Assembly (NCBI GenBank): GCA_001800075.1
Contig: MGUR01000011.1
Span: 1 to 10,971 of the forward strand
DNA from: Elusimicrobia bacterium RIFCSPLOWO2_01_FULL_59_12
GTDB lineage: Bacteria > Elusimicrobiota > Elusimicrobia > 2-01-FULL-59-12
DNA length: 10,971 bases
Direction of reading: 5' to 3'
Shown here piece after piece: positions 1-8,580 of this stretch (positions are counted from its first letter, which is position 1; each line of letters begins with the position of its first letter). A program made the position numbers and the translations under genes. A model generated the notes under the pieces. It was not told where the DNA came from, ran no database searches, and saw nothing but the letters and a program-made list of their open reading frames with translations.

Positions 1-3000
1 TGGAATCCACCACAAAGGTCACCGGGGATCCCGGCGTTTCTTCCACCGCGCCGCTCACGCCTTTGGAAATGATCCAGTAATTCCGGTTGCCGTTCCATCC
101 GGCGCTGGGTACCGACATCTGCCAATTACCGCTACCGATGTTAAAGCTGGTGACTCCCACAAACCCGTTATTCAACCACCCGGTGGTGGATGCAAACACA
201 CTGCCCGTCCAATACAGGTCGTCATTCCCTGTGCCGCACGTCAAATTTCCACCGCAGTCGGTGATCTGCACCTGCACCGTCGTGGCATTCGCGGCCGTTC
301 CCTGCAGGAGGACCGTGGTCGGCCGGAAGTGAGGATCGGTCGTATCCGGCGAGGTGATGGTCGTGATGGGGACCGGTGTTTGAAGGACCACTTCAATGTG
401 CGGGGTATTAAAGTTGGTGGCGCCGGGCTTCGCGGTTTCATTGCCGGCGGCATCGATCGCTTTGGAGAAAATCCGGTAGGTAATTCCCCCCACGCTGGTC
501 GTCCAGGTCGGCGTGGACGCGCCTGTCACGGTCCAGGTGGTTCCCGTGATGCTGGTGGCGGAATAGAAGAGCTCAGGCACGGAGTCGAAATCGCCGCTCA
601 CGCGATCCCAGTACCTGGTTATATCCACCCGGAAATAAGACAGCTGTATATCGGAAAGAACACCGGGGGCAGGATCTGTCGCCTGTCCGGATAGGGTTGT
701 CAAATTGATCGTCAAGGGGCTCGAGTTCGGGAACGTGATGGTCGAAGACGGAGCCGTGAAATCGGCCGTGAATGTCACCGTGGAATAAAGGACCTGCATG
801 TTGGCGGCTTTGTCGATGGCCCGGGCTTCGGCCGCAAAGGCGACGTTGGTCACCCAAGGGGTTTGCGGCAGGTACCAAAATGTCGCGGCCGGGGAGAGCG
901 TGGCGGTCAGCCAGGTGTTGGAGGTGGTCGTCCAGGATGACCCCGTCCAGAAAGAACCAAAGCTGTTTGTGCTGACGCGGACCTGCACCTGGTTGACGCG
1001 TCCGGGGATGCTGTCGCTGGAGGCGCCTTGAACGTAACCGCTTTGCGTGATATAACCGCCGCCCGCCGGATAGCTGATGGTGGCCGTGGGAATCTGCGTA
1101 TCGTAAACAAAGGTATAGGTGGACCGGTCAACCTCCAGATTGCCTGGAGTATCTTGAGCGATGGGTGTGACCGCGTAAGTAACATTGGCAGTCCAGTCCA
1201 CGCCTCCGACCCCGTAGTTCCAACCCGTCGTCAACCCGGATACGGCCACCGGCGGAAGTTCGGTAATCGCCGCGCCTTCCGCGGGTTCGGACAGCCACAG
1301 ATTGGTCTTATGCCAGTAGTTGGTCGCCCCGCCGATGAACTGCCGGAATAAAACGTACACCGTTGCCAGATTCACATTGTCCCGCGCCGTGCCGGACAGG
1401 TTGGCCGGGGGTGTGTTGACATGCGTATCATCGGCCGGCGGCCAGGTGATGGAATCGGTGTTGGGCCGCTCGCTGGGAGGCGGGATATAGCTGTCGAACG
1501 TGACGACTTTGACGTTCGGGAAGGTGTCCTGGACATTGCCCGCCCGGTCTTCCACGCGCGCATAGAAGTAATAGGTGCTGCCGGAGCTCAGAGATGGCAT
1601 CGGCGTGTAAATCCAGGTGCCGCTGGAGCTGTTGGTCCCGTACGCGGTGGTGGAGGCGTCCAGCCAGTACGGACCGGACGTATGATTACCAGAAACCCAG
1701 CCCCCGTTGTACGTCTCATTCAACGAACTGTTATACAACCTGACCTGAACCTTGTTGATGCGGCCGCCGGGCGCGTTGACGGCCACATGGACCGGCAGTT
1801 CCGCCGCGATCCCGGATAACGAAGAGAGCGAGCTGACGATCGAGTTGTTGGTGACGTTGGTGATATTGGAGGTGCCTTTCGTCTGGTCAATGACAAAGGT
1901 CGCCGAACTGAGCAGCGCCGGGTTTTGGTTTTTCTCCCAGTTGGTGGCGGAGTCAAAGGCCTTCGAGAAGACCGCGAACTTATGCCCTTCGCGGCTGGCC
2001 CAGTTGATCCCGCCGGGGACATTGAAATTCCAGGTGAAGAGGTTGGAGTTGCCGGCCGATCCGGCGGGGGTCACCGAATTGGCGGAGGCGTACCGGCTTG
2101 ATTCCGGCGTAGCGTCCGCGTCCGTTTTCCAGCTGGCGGCTCCATTGTCCCACCAATCGTTGTTAGACAGGTCGACAATTTTGACGCGCACGTCATTCAC
2201 CTGCCCCGGGATGGTGTCAAAGGCCTCTCCTGAAAGCGCGGTCGCATCGGTGAGGAAGGAGCCGTCTGTAATATTCGTCAAAGAAGACGTCGGGAGCGAA
2301 ATGTCGTACGTAAAAGCGGCATTAATGCTGTTTGTTTCATCCACAATAACAGTCGTATTCCCCCCGATATCTGTGCCACGACCGGTCAGGCGGTAGTATT
2401 GTCCGTCACTCCATATCGTATCGGGATTGTCGTACGTCCACGCTCCGCCCGCGCAGCTGCCGTTACAGACAATCGCCCAGGTGCTGGAAACGACCCAGTC
2501 GGACGAGAAGCTGCTCCACCAGGACGTGGGAGAAGCCCCGTTGTTGGCGGCGCTGGAAATACGCAGTTCGATTCTGGAGACGCTGGCCGGGTGGGCAGTC
2601 GGAAAATCCTGATAATTTCCTGTGACCTGGATCACGCTGTTTTTAAATCCTGACGCGGGCTGCACGTTGGAGATGACGACGGCTTCCGTATCCAGATAGA
2701 CAATGGAGGAAGAGGCGCCGATGGCAAATTCGGTCTGCGCGTTGCCGGCGATGTCCTCCGCTCGGGTCACAATGAGGAAGGTGTCGCCGCTTTTGACGTT
2801 TTGGCCCGCATGCGGGAGCCCGCTGCCGGTGCCCGGGATGTCCACCGACCAGGAGCTGGGCCAGACGCTGGCAAAGGGCCAGCCGGTCGCGGCGGGAGGC
2901 GGGCCGGCCTGCCATTGCGTCCCGTCCCAGTATTTGTTCACGGTCATGTCATGAAGCAGATAGCGCATCGTGCTGATTCCGGAATCGCGGTCGTGATACG

Positions 3001-4600
3001 TTCCACTGAGCGTCGGTCCGGCTCCGATATTTTGCCCGTTAGTGGGGGATGTCACGGCCGACGTCGGAAAAAGCACGTCCCACCAGAACGTGGTGCTGCT
3101 GGAGACCGTCTGCCAGTCCTGCTCGTTGGACGTCACCACGCCGCTGGCGTCGCGGGCACGGTCGCGGGCGGTCACCGTGATCGTAAAGGAAGAACCGCTG
3201 ATGGCGGCGGATGAAAAATCCACGCCCAAATCAAAGGCGTCGTCGTCCCATTCCAAATCATTGAAGGGCAGGTTCCAAGACTGGCCTGGCGTCTCCGCAG
3301 GGTCCGCGCAAGTCACGTTGTTGTCCCGATCGTCCCGGACGTTCACGCCGGTGCCCGCCCCAGGTTCCCACCCGGCGACAGTCCAATACAGGTTGTCTTT
3401 ATTGCGCTTGATCCGGGCACGGACGCCTTCCAGGTATTGCCTGGATTGGTCGCTCGCGGTCCCGACGATAGAGGTCAATGGAGACTTCTTCCATTGCCCC
3501 GGGCTGGGGGACGTTACCGACGAGACGGGGCTGGACGTGTCCACGACATAATTGAGGGTCGCGGCGGCGGGGATGAGCCGCGCGTTGCCGGCGGCGTCTT
3601 CAGCCACCGCTTCGATGGTGAATTGCTGGTTGTTGTAGATGTTGGTCGTGAACGTGATGCTCCAGCCCAGCGTGCCGGCGGCCCCGAAATACCGCTTGGT
3701 GGTATTGGGGAATCCCGGATTGGCCGTATCGCCGTCCCAGTATTCCCCGTTGCTGTTTATGATGCCCACGGAACTGACTCTGACTTTGAAGGCGTCCGCC
3801 GACGTCCCGGTGATCGTCGCGAAGGGTTTGTACGTTCCCAATTCCTGGCCCGGGAAACCGATCGCGGCGGTGGGAGAGGTCATATCGACCACGAAGGTGT
3901 TCGTCGTCCCGCTCAGCATCCAGTTGCCCGCCTTGTCCTGGACCTGGACCCCCACATAATAGGTGGTCTGATCGGTCCAGGCGGACGCTGAAACGGTGGA
4001 CTGCCAGACGCCCCCGCTCCAGGAACTGGTGGCCAGATAAACGAAACCTCCCCAACCCTGCGTGTTTTGGTCCCAATACAATCCGCCTTCCCGCATCAGG
4101 TTGACGGCCACCCGGTTGACCGTCCCAGGCGTCAGGTCCGATGCCGTTCCGCTGAGGGTGGGTAAGGCGCCCATGCGGTAGTAGCCGTCCATTCCGCTCA
4201 GTGTCAGTGGATAGGTGACGGCCGCCGTGCTGGGAGTCGTGTCAAAAACGATGTTGGCGGAGGTGACGGGGTTTTGTGTATTGCGTGCGTTATCAATCGC
4301 GCGGGTTTGGATCGTATAGGTGTGGGTCGTCAGCCAGATTCCTCCCAAGCCGGTAATCTGCCAGGCGGTCGTTCCGGTCGCGTCGTTCCAGGCGGCGGTG
4401 CTGGAGATATTCGTCCAGCCGCTCCCGACAAGGTAATAGGTTGAGGACGTGGACAAGTCCTTGATCAAGACCTGGATCTTACGGATGCCGGATGTGTTAT
4501 TGCCCGCACCGTCGCTTGCCGAACCCGTAACCGTTGCCAGGGCGTTATAGTGTCCGCCATCCACCGGACTTTCCAATGTGGATGTGGGCAGGCTGTAATC
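1..4600 (-). repeat. Array of about 12 Ig-like repeats within the giant gene
   Basis: Domain-opening linkers were read near DNA positions 4590, 4248, 3885, 3545, 3075, 2697, 2310, 1893, 1500, 1110, 760 and 385, with another starting at the left edge. They follow the pattern [V/F/Y]D-x-x-x-P-[T/S]-[S/A]-x-[I/V]-T-x-P. Each domain continues with LSGTA-x-D, a strand VxVRI, a Trp-rich YW-x-G-x-x-W stretch, and ends in Y-x-[I/V]-x-x-[R/K]-A-x-D-x-AGN. Lengths vary from about 110 to 155 residues. Two domains carry closely spaced cysteine pairs just before the Trp-rich part (CNGSC near 2430-2470 and CGGNLTC near 220-250), possible small disulfide loops. Such stacks are typical of bacterial surface fibres. 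Confidence 0.75.
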
Positions 4601-7291
4601 CTCTGTGTAGCTCAGCCAGTAGGAATCGAAGTTAGCGGCCTGTGCCTCGCCGCGATACCCGCTAAAGAGAGTGGGTTGGAATAAATCCGGCATCGTGAGG
4701 CCGAAAAGAGCACCGTTTTTGTGATAAATCCGCAGTTTGGGCTCTGCGTTGGTGACCGCGGCGAAGAGTTCATCCGAGCCGGGATTGTTTGGTTCCGAGA
4801 ACAATTGCACATTCCGAATCGCTCCGTTGGAGACATCGTTGGCCCGCTCGACGTCCCAGGCTCCGTTCCAGACCCTGTGTTTGAGCTGCTGGGCATTGTC
4901 GGAGTAAGCAACAACCAATTCTCCCCCTGAACGTTGCCAAGCGATATCAAAGGGACGGTATTGAGTGGTCACGGACGGAAGCCCGCCCTCGGCATCGATC
5001 AGAGTGTCCCCCCAGGTCTGGGTCGCTCCATCCCAGATGGACACCTGCAAGTCCAGGAGCGTACCCGCCGTCGCGAAGCCGATTTTTCCGGCGTTGCTGG
5101 AGCCGCGGTTGCTCGCCAGCCGCATCCATCGGAACAAGGTATCGCCGAGCGCGGCTCCCTGGTTGGCGACGCCCCACGCCTGGCTGGTGCTGTACCAGAC
5201 CCGGTAGCTCCAGTCGTTAGCAACCGCACTGTCGCCATAAACAAGCAAGGCATGCGGATTGGTGTCGTCCCACGTATACGCGACGTCGAAAGCTTGTTGC
5301 GTATTGATCGCGTTACTGTCCGTGGTCAATGTCACGGTTGATCCGCTGACCCAATTGGTACCATCCCAGACCGTGGCGAAAATGTCGTTATTGGTATCCA
5401 GAGTCATGAGGACCATTTCATTCGAACTTTCCGTAGGGTTTGGCTCAACGCGCACCCAGAGAATCGCGCCGGAGCCCGGCCAATTGGGCACCGGCAATTC
5501 CGAACTCCAGGCGCTCGCCCCTTTGGCGCGTGTCCGGTATTGAGGGACTGCGCTGTTCACGGAATAAACCACCAGGGCATCACCGCCGTTGCGTTCATAG
5601 GCGAGATCAAAACCCCGGTAATAATCCCGTCCGTTGTCAGCGTCAATCGACGTGGTCAGACTCTCCGTCGACCCCCAGATACTCCCGTTCCATACCTGCG
5701 TCAAGACCTGGCCCGTGTTGGCCAGGGTGGCCATGAGCTTTTGATTCTCTTTGGGTGAGGCTATGATCTTTACCCAGCGGGGGGTGCCTTCAATATCGTT
5801 TGAAAAGCTGTCTGTATTGTCCCAGTTATTCGTACCGGCCTGAACTTCGCGGTAAGGAACTTTCTGATCGTTGCGCGCATACGCGATGACATCCTGACTT
5901 AAGTCATAAACGGACCGTTGGGCCACAAACGCGGTGTAGGCTGTCACCAGCTGGGCGGCGCTCCAACCGGTGGCTCCATCCCAGTACGTGAACATCAATC
6001 GTCCGCGGTTGTTTTCACCAGCGACCCAGATATCATCCGAATTCCGGTCACCGATAACTTTTAGCGAATTAATGCTCAAGCCGCCGAAGTTGGCGGTCAT
6101 CGCTTGCTCGGCGCCGAGGCCGCCTGCCTGCGTCCAAGTGCGGTAACGAGGCGCAGTCAAACCGGACTGCGCGTATGCGAGCATACCCTCCCCGGTCGTG
6201 GCCTCAAAAGCCAAGCCTAGAACCGGCAGGGTTGCCGATTGAGCCCCTGTTTCAAGACTGGTATCCGCTGTCGCATTCTGCCATGCGCCATTGACGAGCG
6301 CTGCAAAGGTGATGTCCCCTTGGGTGTCAAGGGTTGTTACGATTACACGATCAACGGCTCCAGAGGGATCATAAGCCGCAAATAGCCAGTTAAAACTGCC
6401 GTTGCTGGGGTCCAAATCCCCTGTGGCCGCCATGGCATTCCAACCACCGCCGTCATCGGAGTAGGTCACATCAATAACATCGGCGATCGCGGCGATGGCA
6501 TAGGCCCGGCCCGTGGACGAAGCGAAGGCGATGTCGAAGGCGCGGCCCACTCCGACACCCTCGATCGTATTACCGAGGAGTGCGCCATCCGTCAAGGTTG
6601 TCCAATTCCCCCACGCGCTGCCGTCCCACCAAAGCGCGTAGAGTTCGCCGCCCGTATCAGCGCCCAGGGCCAGAATACGGTTGGCCCCCTCCTTTGGCTG
6701 AGCTTCTACTCGGATCCAGCGATAAGCCAGAGCGCCCGGTTCAGCCGGAAGCGCTCGACTGGTGGTCCACTGGGTTCCATCCCAGGAGGCCCAGAGCGCC
6801 TGCGAACCATCGGCTGTACCGCCGGCGCTGTAAACGGCGACAAAGCTGCTGTTGGTCAACTCATAGGCGCCGTCAAAAGGGAGGTAGGAGACTTGCGCCG
6901 CTAGCCCTGTGGTCAGCGTCGTGATGTTCCCCCAGGACGCCCCGTTATAAACCATGCCCAGCAAGCGCCCATCGTTGTTGAGAACCAACTTGATGCGTTC
7001 GCTGGGTCGAAGGCTTCCAGGCGGCGGCGAATAGATCTTGACGACTTGAGGAATATTCTCCGAGCCGCTGACCGAGACGCTCAGATTTTCATCTTCCCAG
7101 GCGCTGCTGCCGGAGTTCCACTCGCGGTGCACCGCTTTGTCTTCAATGCGGTTATACCCCACGATAGCGTCGCTGGCCGAGTCCAGCCGGGACGTCGCAA
7201 AAGGCAAAAGACAGAGTGCAGAGAGCAGCGCAAGAGAACCCCATTGGGCCAGCTTGCTTTCAGCGCTCTGCATTCCGCGTTTTGCGTTCAT
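1..7291 (-). CDS. Giant secreted repeat protein (WDG propeller-like region plus Ig-like array), 3' end outside window
   Basis: The minus strand is open without a stop from ATG at 7291 to the left edge: 2,430 codons, C terminus missing. Residues 1-40 form a signal peptide (basic start, hydrophobic core WGSLALLSALCLLPFA). Residues about 40-895 hold roughly seven repeats of about 110 residues, each with an [F/Y]D[I/L/V]A[Y/F/W] strand, a G-x-ALVVY-like strand, YR[T/V]W, and a [V/S/Y]WDGxxW motif; this resembles beta-propeller or lectin-like blades. From about residue 897 there are about twelve Ig-like repeats, each opening with a D-x-x-x-P-[T/S]-[S/A] linker, then LSGTAxD, often YWDGxxW, and closing with [A/V]xDxAGN. 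The start overlaps the upstream HEAT gene as ATGA and has no good Shine-Dalgarno, suggesting translational coupling. An adhesin, surface-layer or matrix role is inferred from architecture. No catalytic residues or anchor are visible; an anchor could lie in the missing C terminus. Confidence 0.9.
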   Translation of the reverse strand, partial: MNAKRGMQSAESKLAQWGSLALLSALCLLPFATSRLDSASDAIVGYNRIEDKAVHREWNSGSSAWEDENLSVSVSGSENIPQVVKIYSPPPGSLRPSERIKLVLNNDGRLLGMVYNGASWGNITTLTTGLAAQVSYLPFDGAYELTNSSFVAVYSAGGTADGSQALWASWDGTQWTTSRALPAEPGALAYRWIRVEAQPKEGANRILALGADTGGELYALWWDGSAWGNWTTLTDGALLGNTIEGVGVGRAFDIAFASSTGRAYAIAAIADVIDVTYSDDGGGWNAMAATGDLDPSNGSFNWLFAAYDPSGAVDRVIVTTLDTQGDITFAALVNGAWQNATADTSLETGAQSATLPVLGLAFEATTGEGMLAYAQSGLTAPRYRTWTQAGGLGAEQAMTANFGGLSINSLKVIGDRNSDDIWVAGENNRGRLMFTYWDGATGWSAAQLVTAYTAFVAQRSVYDLSQDVIAYARNDQKVPYREVQAGTNNWDNTDSFSNDIEGTPRWVKIIASPKENQKLMATLANTGQVLTQVWNGSIWGSTESLTTSIDADNGRDYYRGFDLAYERNGGDALVVYSVNSAVPQYRTRAKGASAWSSELPVPNWPGSGAILWVRVEPNPTESSNEMVLMTLDTNNDIFATVWDGTNWVSGSTVTLTTDSNAINTQQAFDVAYTWDDTNPHALLVYGDSAVANDWSYRVWYSTSQAWGVANQGAALGDTLFRWMRLASNRGSSNAGKIGFATAGTLLDLQVSIWDGATQTWGDTLIDAEGGLPSVTTQYRPFDIAWQRSGGELVVAYSDNAQQLKHRVWNGAWDVERANDVSNGAIRNVQLFSEPNNPGSDELFAAVTNAEPKLRIYHKNGALFGLTMPDLFQPTLFSGYRGEAQAANFDSYWLSYTEDYSLPTSTLESPVDGGHYNALATVTGSASDGAGNNTSGIRKIQVLIKDLSTSSTYYLVGSGWTNISSTAAWNDATGTTAWQITGLGGIWLTTHTYTIQTRAIDNARNTQNPVTSANIVFDTTPSTAAVTYPLTLSGMDGYYRMGALPTLSGTASDLTPGTVNRVAVNLMREGGLYWDQNTQGWGGFVYLATSSWSGGVWQSTVSASAWTDQTTYYVGVQVQDKAGNWMLSGTTNTFVVDMTSPTAAIGFPGQELGTYKPFATITGTSADAFKVRVSSVGIINSNGEYWDGDTANPGFPNTTKRYFGAAGTLGWSITFTTNIYNNQQFTIEAVAEDAAGNARLIPAAATLNYVVDTSSPVSSVTSPSPGQWKKSPLTSIVGTASDQSRQYLEGVRARIKRNKDNLYWTVAGWEPGAGTGVNVRDDRDNNVTCADPAETPGQSWNLPFNDLEWDDDAFDLGVDFSSAAISGSSFTITVTARDRARDASGVVTSNEQDWQTVSSSTTFWWDVLFPTSAVTSPTNGQNIGAGPTLSGTYHDRDSGISTMRYLLHDMTVNKYWDGTQWQAGPPPAATGWPFASVWPSSWSVDIPGTGSGLPHAGQNVKSGDTFLIVTRAEDIAGNAQTEFAIGASSSIVYLDTEAVVISNVQPASGFKNSVIQVTGNYQDFPTAHPASVSRIELRISSAANNGASPTSWWSSFSSDWVVSSTWAIVCNGSCAGGAWTYDNPDTIWSDGQYYRLTGRGTDIGGNTTVIVDETNSINAAFTYDISLPTSSLTNITDGSFLTDATALSGEAFDTIPGQVNDVRVKIVDLSNNDWWDNGAASWKTDADATPESSRYASANSVTPAGSAGNSNLFTWNFNVPGGINWASREGHKFAVFSKAFDSATNWEKNQNPALLSSATFVIDQTKGTSNITNVTNNSIVSSLSSLSGIAAELPVHVAVNAPGGRINKVQVRLYNSSLNETYNGGWVSGNHTSGPYWLDASTTAYGTNSSSGTWIYTPMPSLSSGSTYYFYARVEDRAGNVQDTFPNVKVVTFDSYIPPPSERPNTDSITWPPADDTHVNTPPANLSGTARDNVNLATVYVLFRQFIGGATNYWHKTNLWLSEPAEGAAITELPPVAVSGLTTGWNYGVGGVDWTANVTYAVTPIAQDTPGNLEVDRSTYTFVYDTQIPTATISYPAGGGYITQSGYVQGASSDSIPGRVNQVQVRVSTNSFGSFWTGSSWTTTSNTWLTATLSPAATFWYLPQTPWVTNVAFAAEARAIDKAANMQVLYSTVTFTADFTAPSSTITFPNSSPLTINLTTLSGQATDPAPGVLSDIQLSYFRVDITRYWDRVSGDFDSVPELFYSATSITGTTWTVTGASTPTWTTSVGGITYRIFSKAIDAAGNETAKPGATNFNTPHIEVVLQTPVPITTITSPDTTDPHFRPTTVLLQGTAANATTVQVQITDCGGNLTCGTGNDDLYWTGSVFASTTGWLNNGFVGVTSFNIGSGNWQMSVPSAGWNGNRNYWIISKGVSGAVEETPGSPVTFVVDS
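4600..7160 (-). repeat. Protein-level WDG repeat region within the giant gene (about 7 units)
   Basis: Translating the minus strand gives a series of diverged units within residues about 45-895. Clear anchors are the strands FDIAF (near residue 265), FDLAY (575), FDVAY (690) and FDIAW (790). Each is followed by a G-rich hydrophobic strand ending in YR-x-W or a similar sequence, and by WDG or WNG plus Trp (SWDGTQW, WWDGSAW, VWDGTNW, SIWDGATQTW). The period is about 105-115 residues. The pattern resembles beta-propeller blades or bacterial lectin-like repeats. DNA identity between units is low, so this is an old, diverged array rather than a recent tandem duplication. Exact blade boundaries cannot be fixed without alignment. 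Confidence 0.65.
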
Positions 7292-7860
7292 TTTTTAAGC
7301 TGTTTGTTTTGCGCTTCGATACGCCGAAGAGCCCCTTCCGCGTTGGCCCGGACTTCCGGGCGGCTGTTTTCCAATTCAGCCCGAATAGCTTGAATGCTTC
7401 GCGCTGAACCGCATAAACTTAAACCCTGCAACAGCGCGGCTTTTACGTCCGTATCCGTTTCCATAACCAATGCCTGAACCAGCGCATTTTCAGCCTCTAC
7501 GCCGCCCAGCATGCCGATCACCCGAGCTGTACGCTGGCGCATGGCGACGGATTCGTCTTTGAGCAACGATGAGATCGCGGGAATGACCCGGGTGTAGCCC
7601 AAAACCGCCAGTTGGTCCAGCACGGCCAGCCGGAAGTTTGTGTCGTTCTCTCGCAGGGCGGTCGCTGCCAGTTCATCAGCGACTTCGGATGTGCGCCGTG
7701 TTTTCAGCGTTTCCAGTTCGGCATATTTTGTTTTCAAATCGGATGCGAATGAAAAACCGCTCGAAAATACGATTGCAATCAGAAGGACTCCGTACGCGCG
7801 CACACCCGCGCGCGCGAAAAAAAATCTGATCCGACCGATGGAATTGGACTCAAACACCAT
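7288..7860 (-). CDS. Exported HEAT-repeat protein, 190 aa
   Basis: Translation from ATG at 7860 gives a basic N terminus (GRIRFFFARAGVRAYG), a hydrophobic core (VLLIAIVFSSGFSFA) and a likely signal-peptidase site after residue 39. Residues about 57-183 contain four HEAT-type helical pairs, for example RVIPAISSLLKDESVAMRQR followed by TARVIGML, and the repeat with ENALVQALVMETDTDVKAAL. HEAT repeats are protein-binding scaffolds, so a periplasmic or envelope partner is inferred. A GTG at 7875 would add five residues, but an excellent Shine-Dalgarno lies just upstream of the ATG, which I take as the start. The stop overlaps the giant gene's start (ATGA), so the two are probably translated together; a role in assembly or export of the giant protein is possible but not shown. 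The protein ends in a Lys/Gln-rich tail. Confidence 0.85.
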   Translation of the reverse strand: MVFESNSIGRIRFFFARAGVRAYGVLLIAIVFSSGFSFASDLKTKYAELETLKTRRTSEVADELAATALRENDTNFRLAVLDQLAVLGYTRVIPAISSLLKDESVAMRQRTARVIGMLGGVEAENALVQALVMETDTDVKAALLQGLSLCGSARSIQAIRAELENSRPEVRANAEGALRRIEAQNKQLKK

Positions 7861-7864
7861 GCGA

Positions 7865-7873
7865 CCCTCCTCC
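7865..7873 (-). promoter_or_regulatory. Strong Shine-Dalgarno deciding the HEAT gene start
   Basis: The minus strand reads GGAGGAGGG followed by TCGC and ATG at 7860, so the AGGAGG core sits 5 nt from the ATG. The same bases would be codons if translation began at the in-frame GTG 7875, so the GTG start is unlikely. Confidence 0.75.
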
Positions 7874-7884
7874 ACTGCTTCTTT

Positions 7885-7913
7885 GGCGGACCCGCCGTCG
7901 ACTGAGTGGCGGG
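7885..7913 (-). other. Overlapping alternative hairpins just upstream of the HEAT gene Shine-Dalgarno
   Basis: Read on the minus strand, CCCGCC (7913-7908) pairs with GGCGGG (7896-7891) across an 11-nt loop. The same GGCG can instead pair with CGCC at 7888-7885 across a GGTC loop. The two hairpins exclude each other and end 12 nt before the Shine-Dalgarno. This could be a local translation control or an mRNA-stabilising structure between cistrons, or a simple repeat; the arm GCCCGCCA also occurs in the leader at 8581-8602. Confidence 0.4.
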
Positions 7914-7956
7914 CTTTCCAGAATTCGATTTAAGAACAAACCAAACAGCAGAAATT

Positions 7957-7981
7957 CCCCGTTGAGAAAGTCATTACGGGG
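7957..7981 (-). terminator. Possible weak terminator or processing hairpin after the 177-aa gene
   Basis: Thirteen bases beyond the stop of the 177-aa gene, the minus strand has CCCCGT, a 13-nt loop and ACGGGG (6-bp stem), followed by a T-rich but interrupted stretch. It could attenuate transcription between the first gene and the HEAT/giant pair. The loop is long and there is no clean T run, so partial read-through is likely and the call is weak. Confidence 0.3.
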
Positions 7982-7993
7982 CGTCGGGTGAGA

Positions 7994-8527
7994 TTAACAG
8001 CGGAGGATGAGGTGTTGAAGTGAAGTGTTCCTTGAGGTCTTCAGGGTAAGGAAACCGCAAAGGAAAACTCCGACGAGGAATGGTATCCACACGTTATGCA
8101 CATTGTGCACAAAGCGCTTTATGGCCGGCTGGAGGGCCAGGGGGACGGCACACCAAAGAGGGTGAAAGACATTAAAGATCAGATCGCGAAATAGATGCGA
8201 ATAGAGCTGAAGGTCGCTCCAAATCTGGCGTAAACCGTGCAGCTCATCGACGACTGACAATTTAAACAGACTGCTGATGAACAAGTCCCGAAGCACCTGA
8301 GATGAGCTGGATCCGTTGATTGGCCTGTTCCGGGCGTCTCGCGCGTCCAAATCTGACATCTCGACATCGAGAACAGGCATAAAAGAAGAGGCATTTTGAG
8401 ATGCCCCATGAAAGCGAATCCCTTCTGCCGCGTGCTGGCCGTTTGAACGGCCAGCCCCCTCCCAGGGAGCAACAAAAGGGATTAAAATAACAGCATAAAC
8501 AGCTATAGAATACAGTCTATTTTTCAT
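7994..8527 (-). CDS. Unrecognised exported/membrane protein, 177 aa
   Basis: I do not recognise the family. The N terminus is signal-like (MKNRLYSIAVYAVILIPFVAP, residues 1-21). Residues about 22-75 are polar and probably flexible. The middle (about 78-120) is helical-looking with hydrophobic and acidic residues. A second hydrophobic segment, VWIPFLVGVFLCGFLTL (146-162), looks like a membrane helix, followed by a short tail ending in Cys. ATG 8527 is chosen because it carries the signal-like segment and the next in-frame Met (residue 50) would remove it. The start lies 3 nt after the conserved 3' end of the riboswitch-like element, whose GGGG and AAGGG segments are the only nearby Shine-Dalgarno candidates. 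It is first in the operon. Base composition looks less GC-rich than its neighbours. A wrong call is possible: there is no homology evidence, only position and the two hydrophobic ends. Confidence 0.6.
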   Translation of the reverse strand: MKNRLYSIAVYAVILIPFVAPWEGAGRSNGQHAAEGIRFHGASQNASSFMPVLDVEMSDLDARDARNRPINGSSSSQVLRDLFISSLFKLSVVDELHGLRQIWSDLQLYSHLFRDLIFNVFHPLWCAVPLALQPAIKRFVHNVHNVWIPFLVGVFLCGFLTLKTSRNTSLQHLILRC

Positions 8528-8580
8528 TTAGTTCGGTAACCCCGCTATCCCTTACGGCATCCTGCCGCAGTCGGACCGGA

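Noticed and set aside
1421..2396. Several plus-strand open frames of 130-214 codons under the giant gene
   Set aside because: Their translations lack family features and run antisense to a continuous, clearly repetitive minus-strand protein; they are shadow frames.
7861..7875. GTG 7875 as the start of the HEAT protein
   Set aside because: The five extra codons are the Shine-Dalgarno of the ATG at 7860.
8179..8475. A 98-codon minus-strand frame overlapping the 177-aa gene
   Set aside because: It lacks a ribosome site and the overlapping frame has the better-supported signal-like N terminus and position behind the leader.
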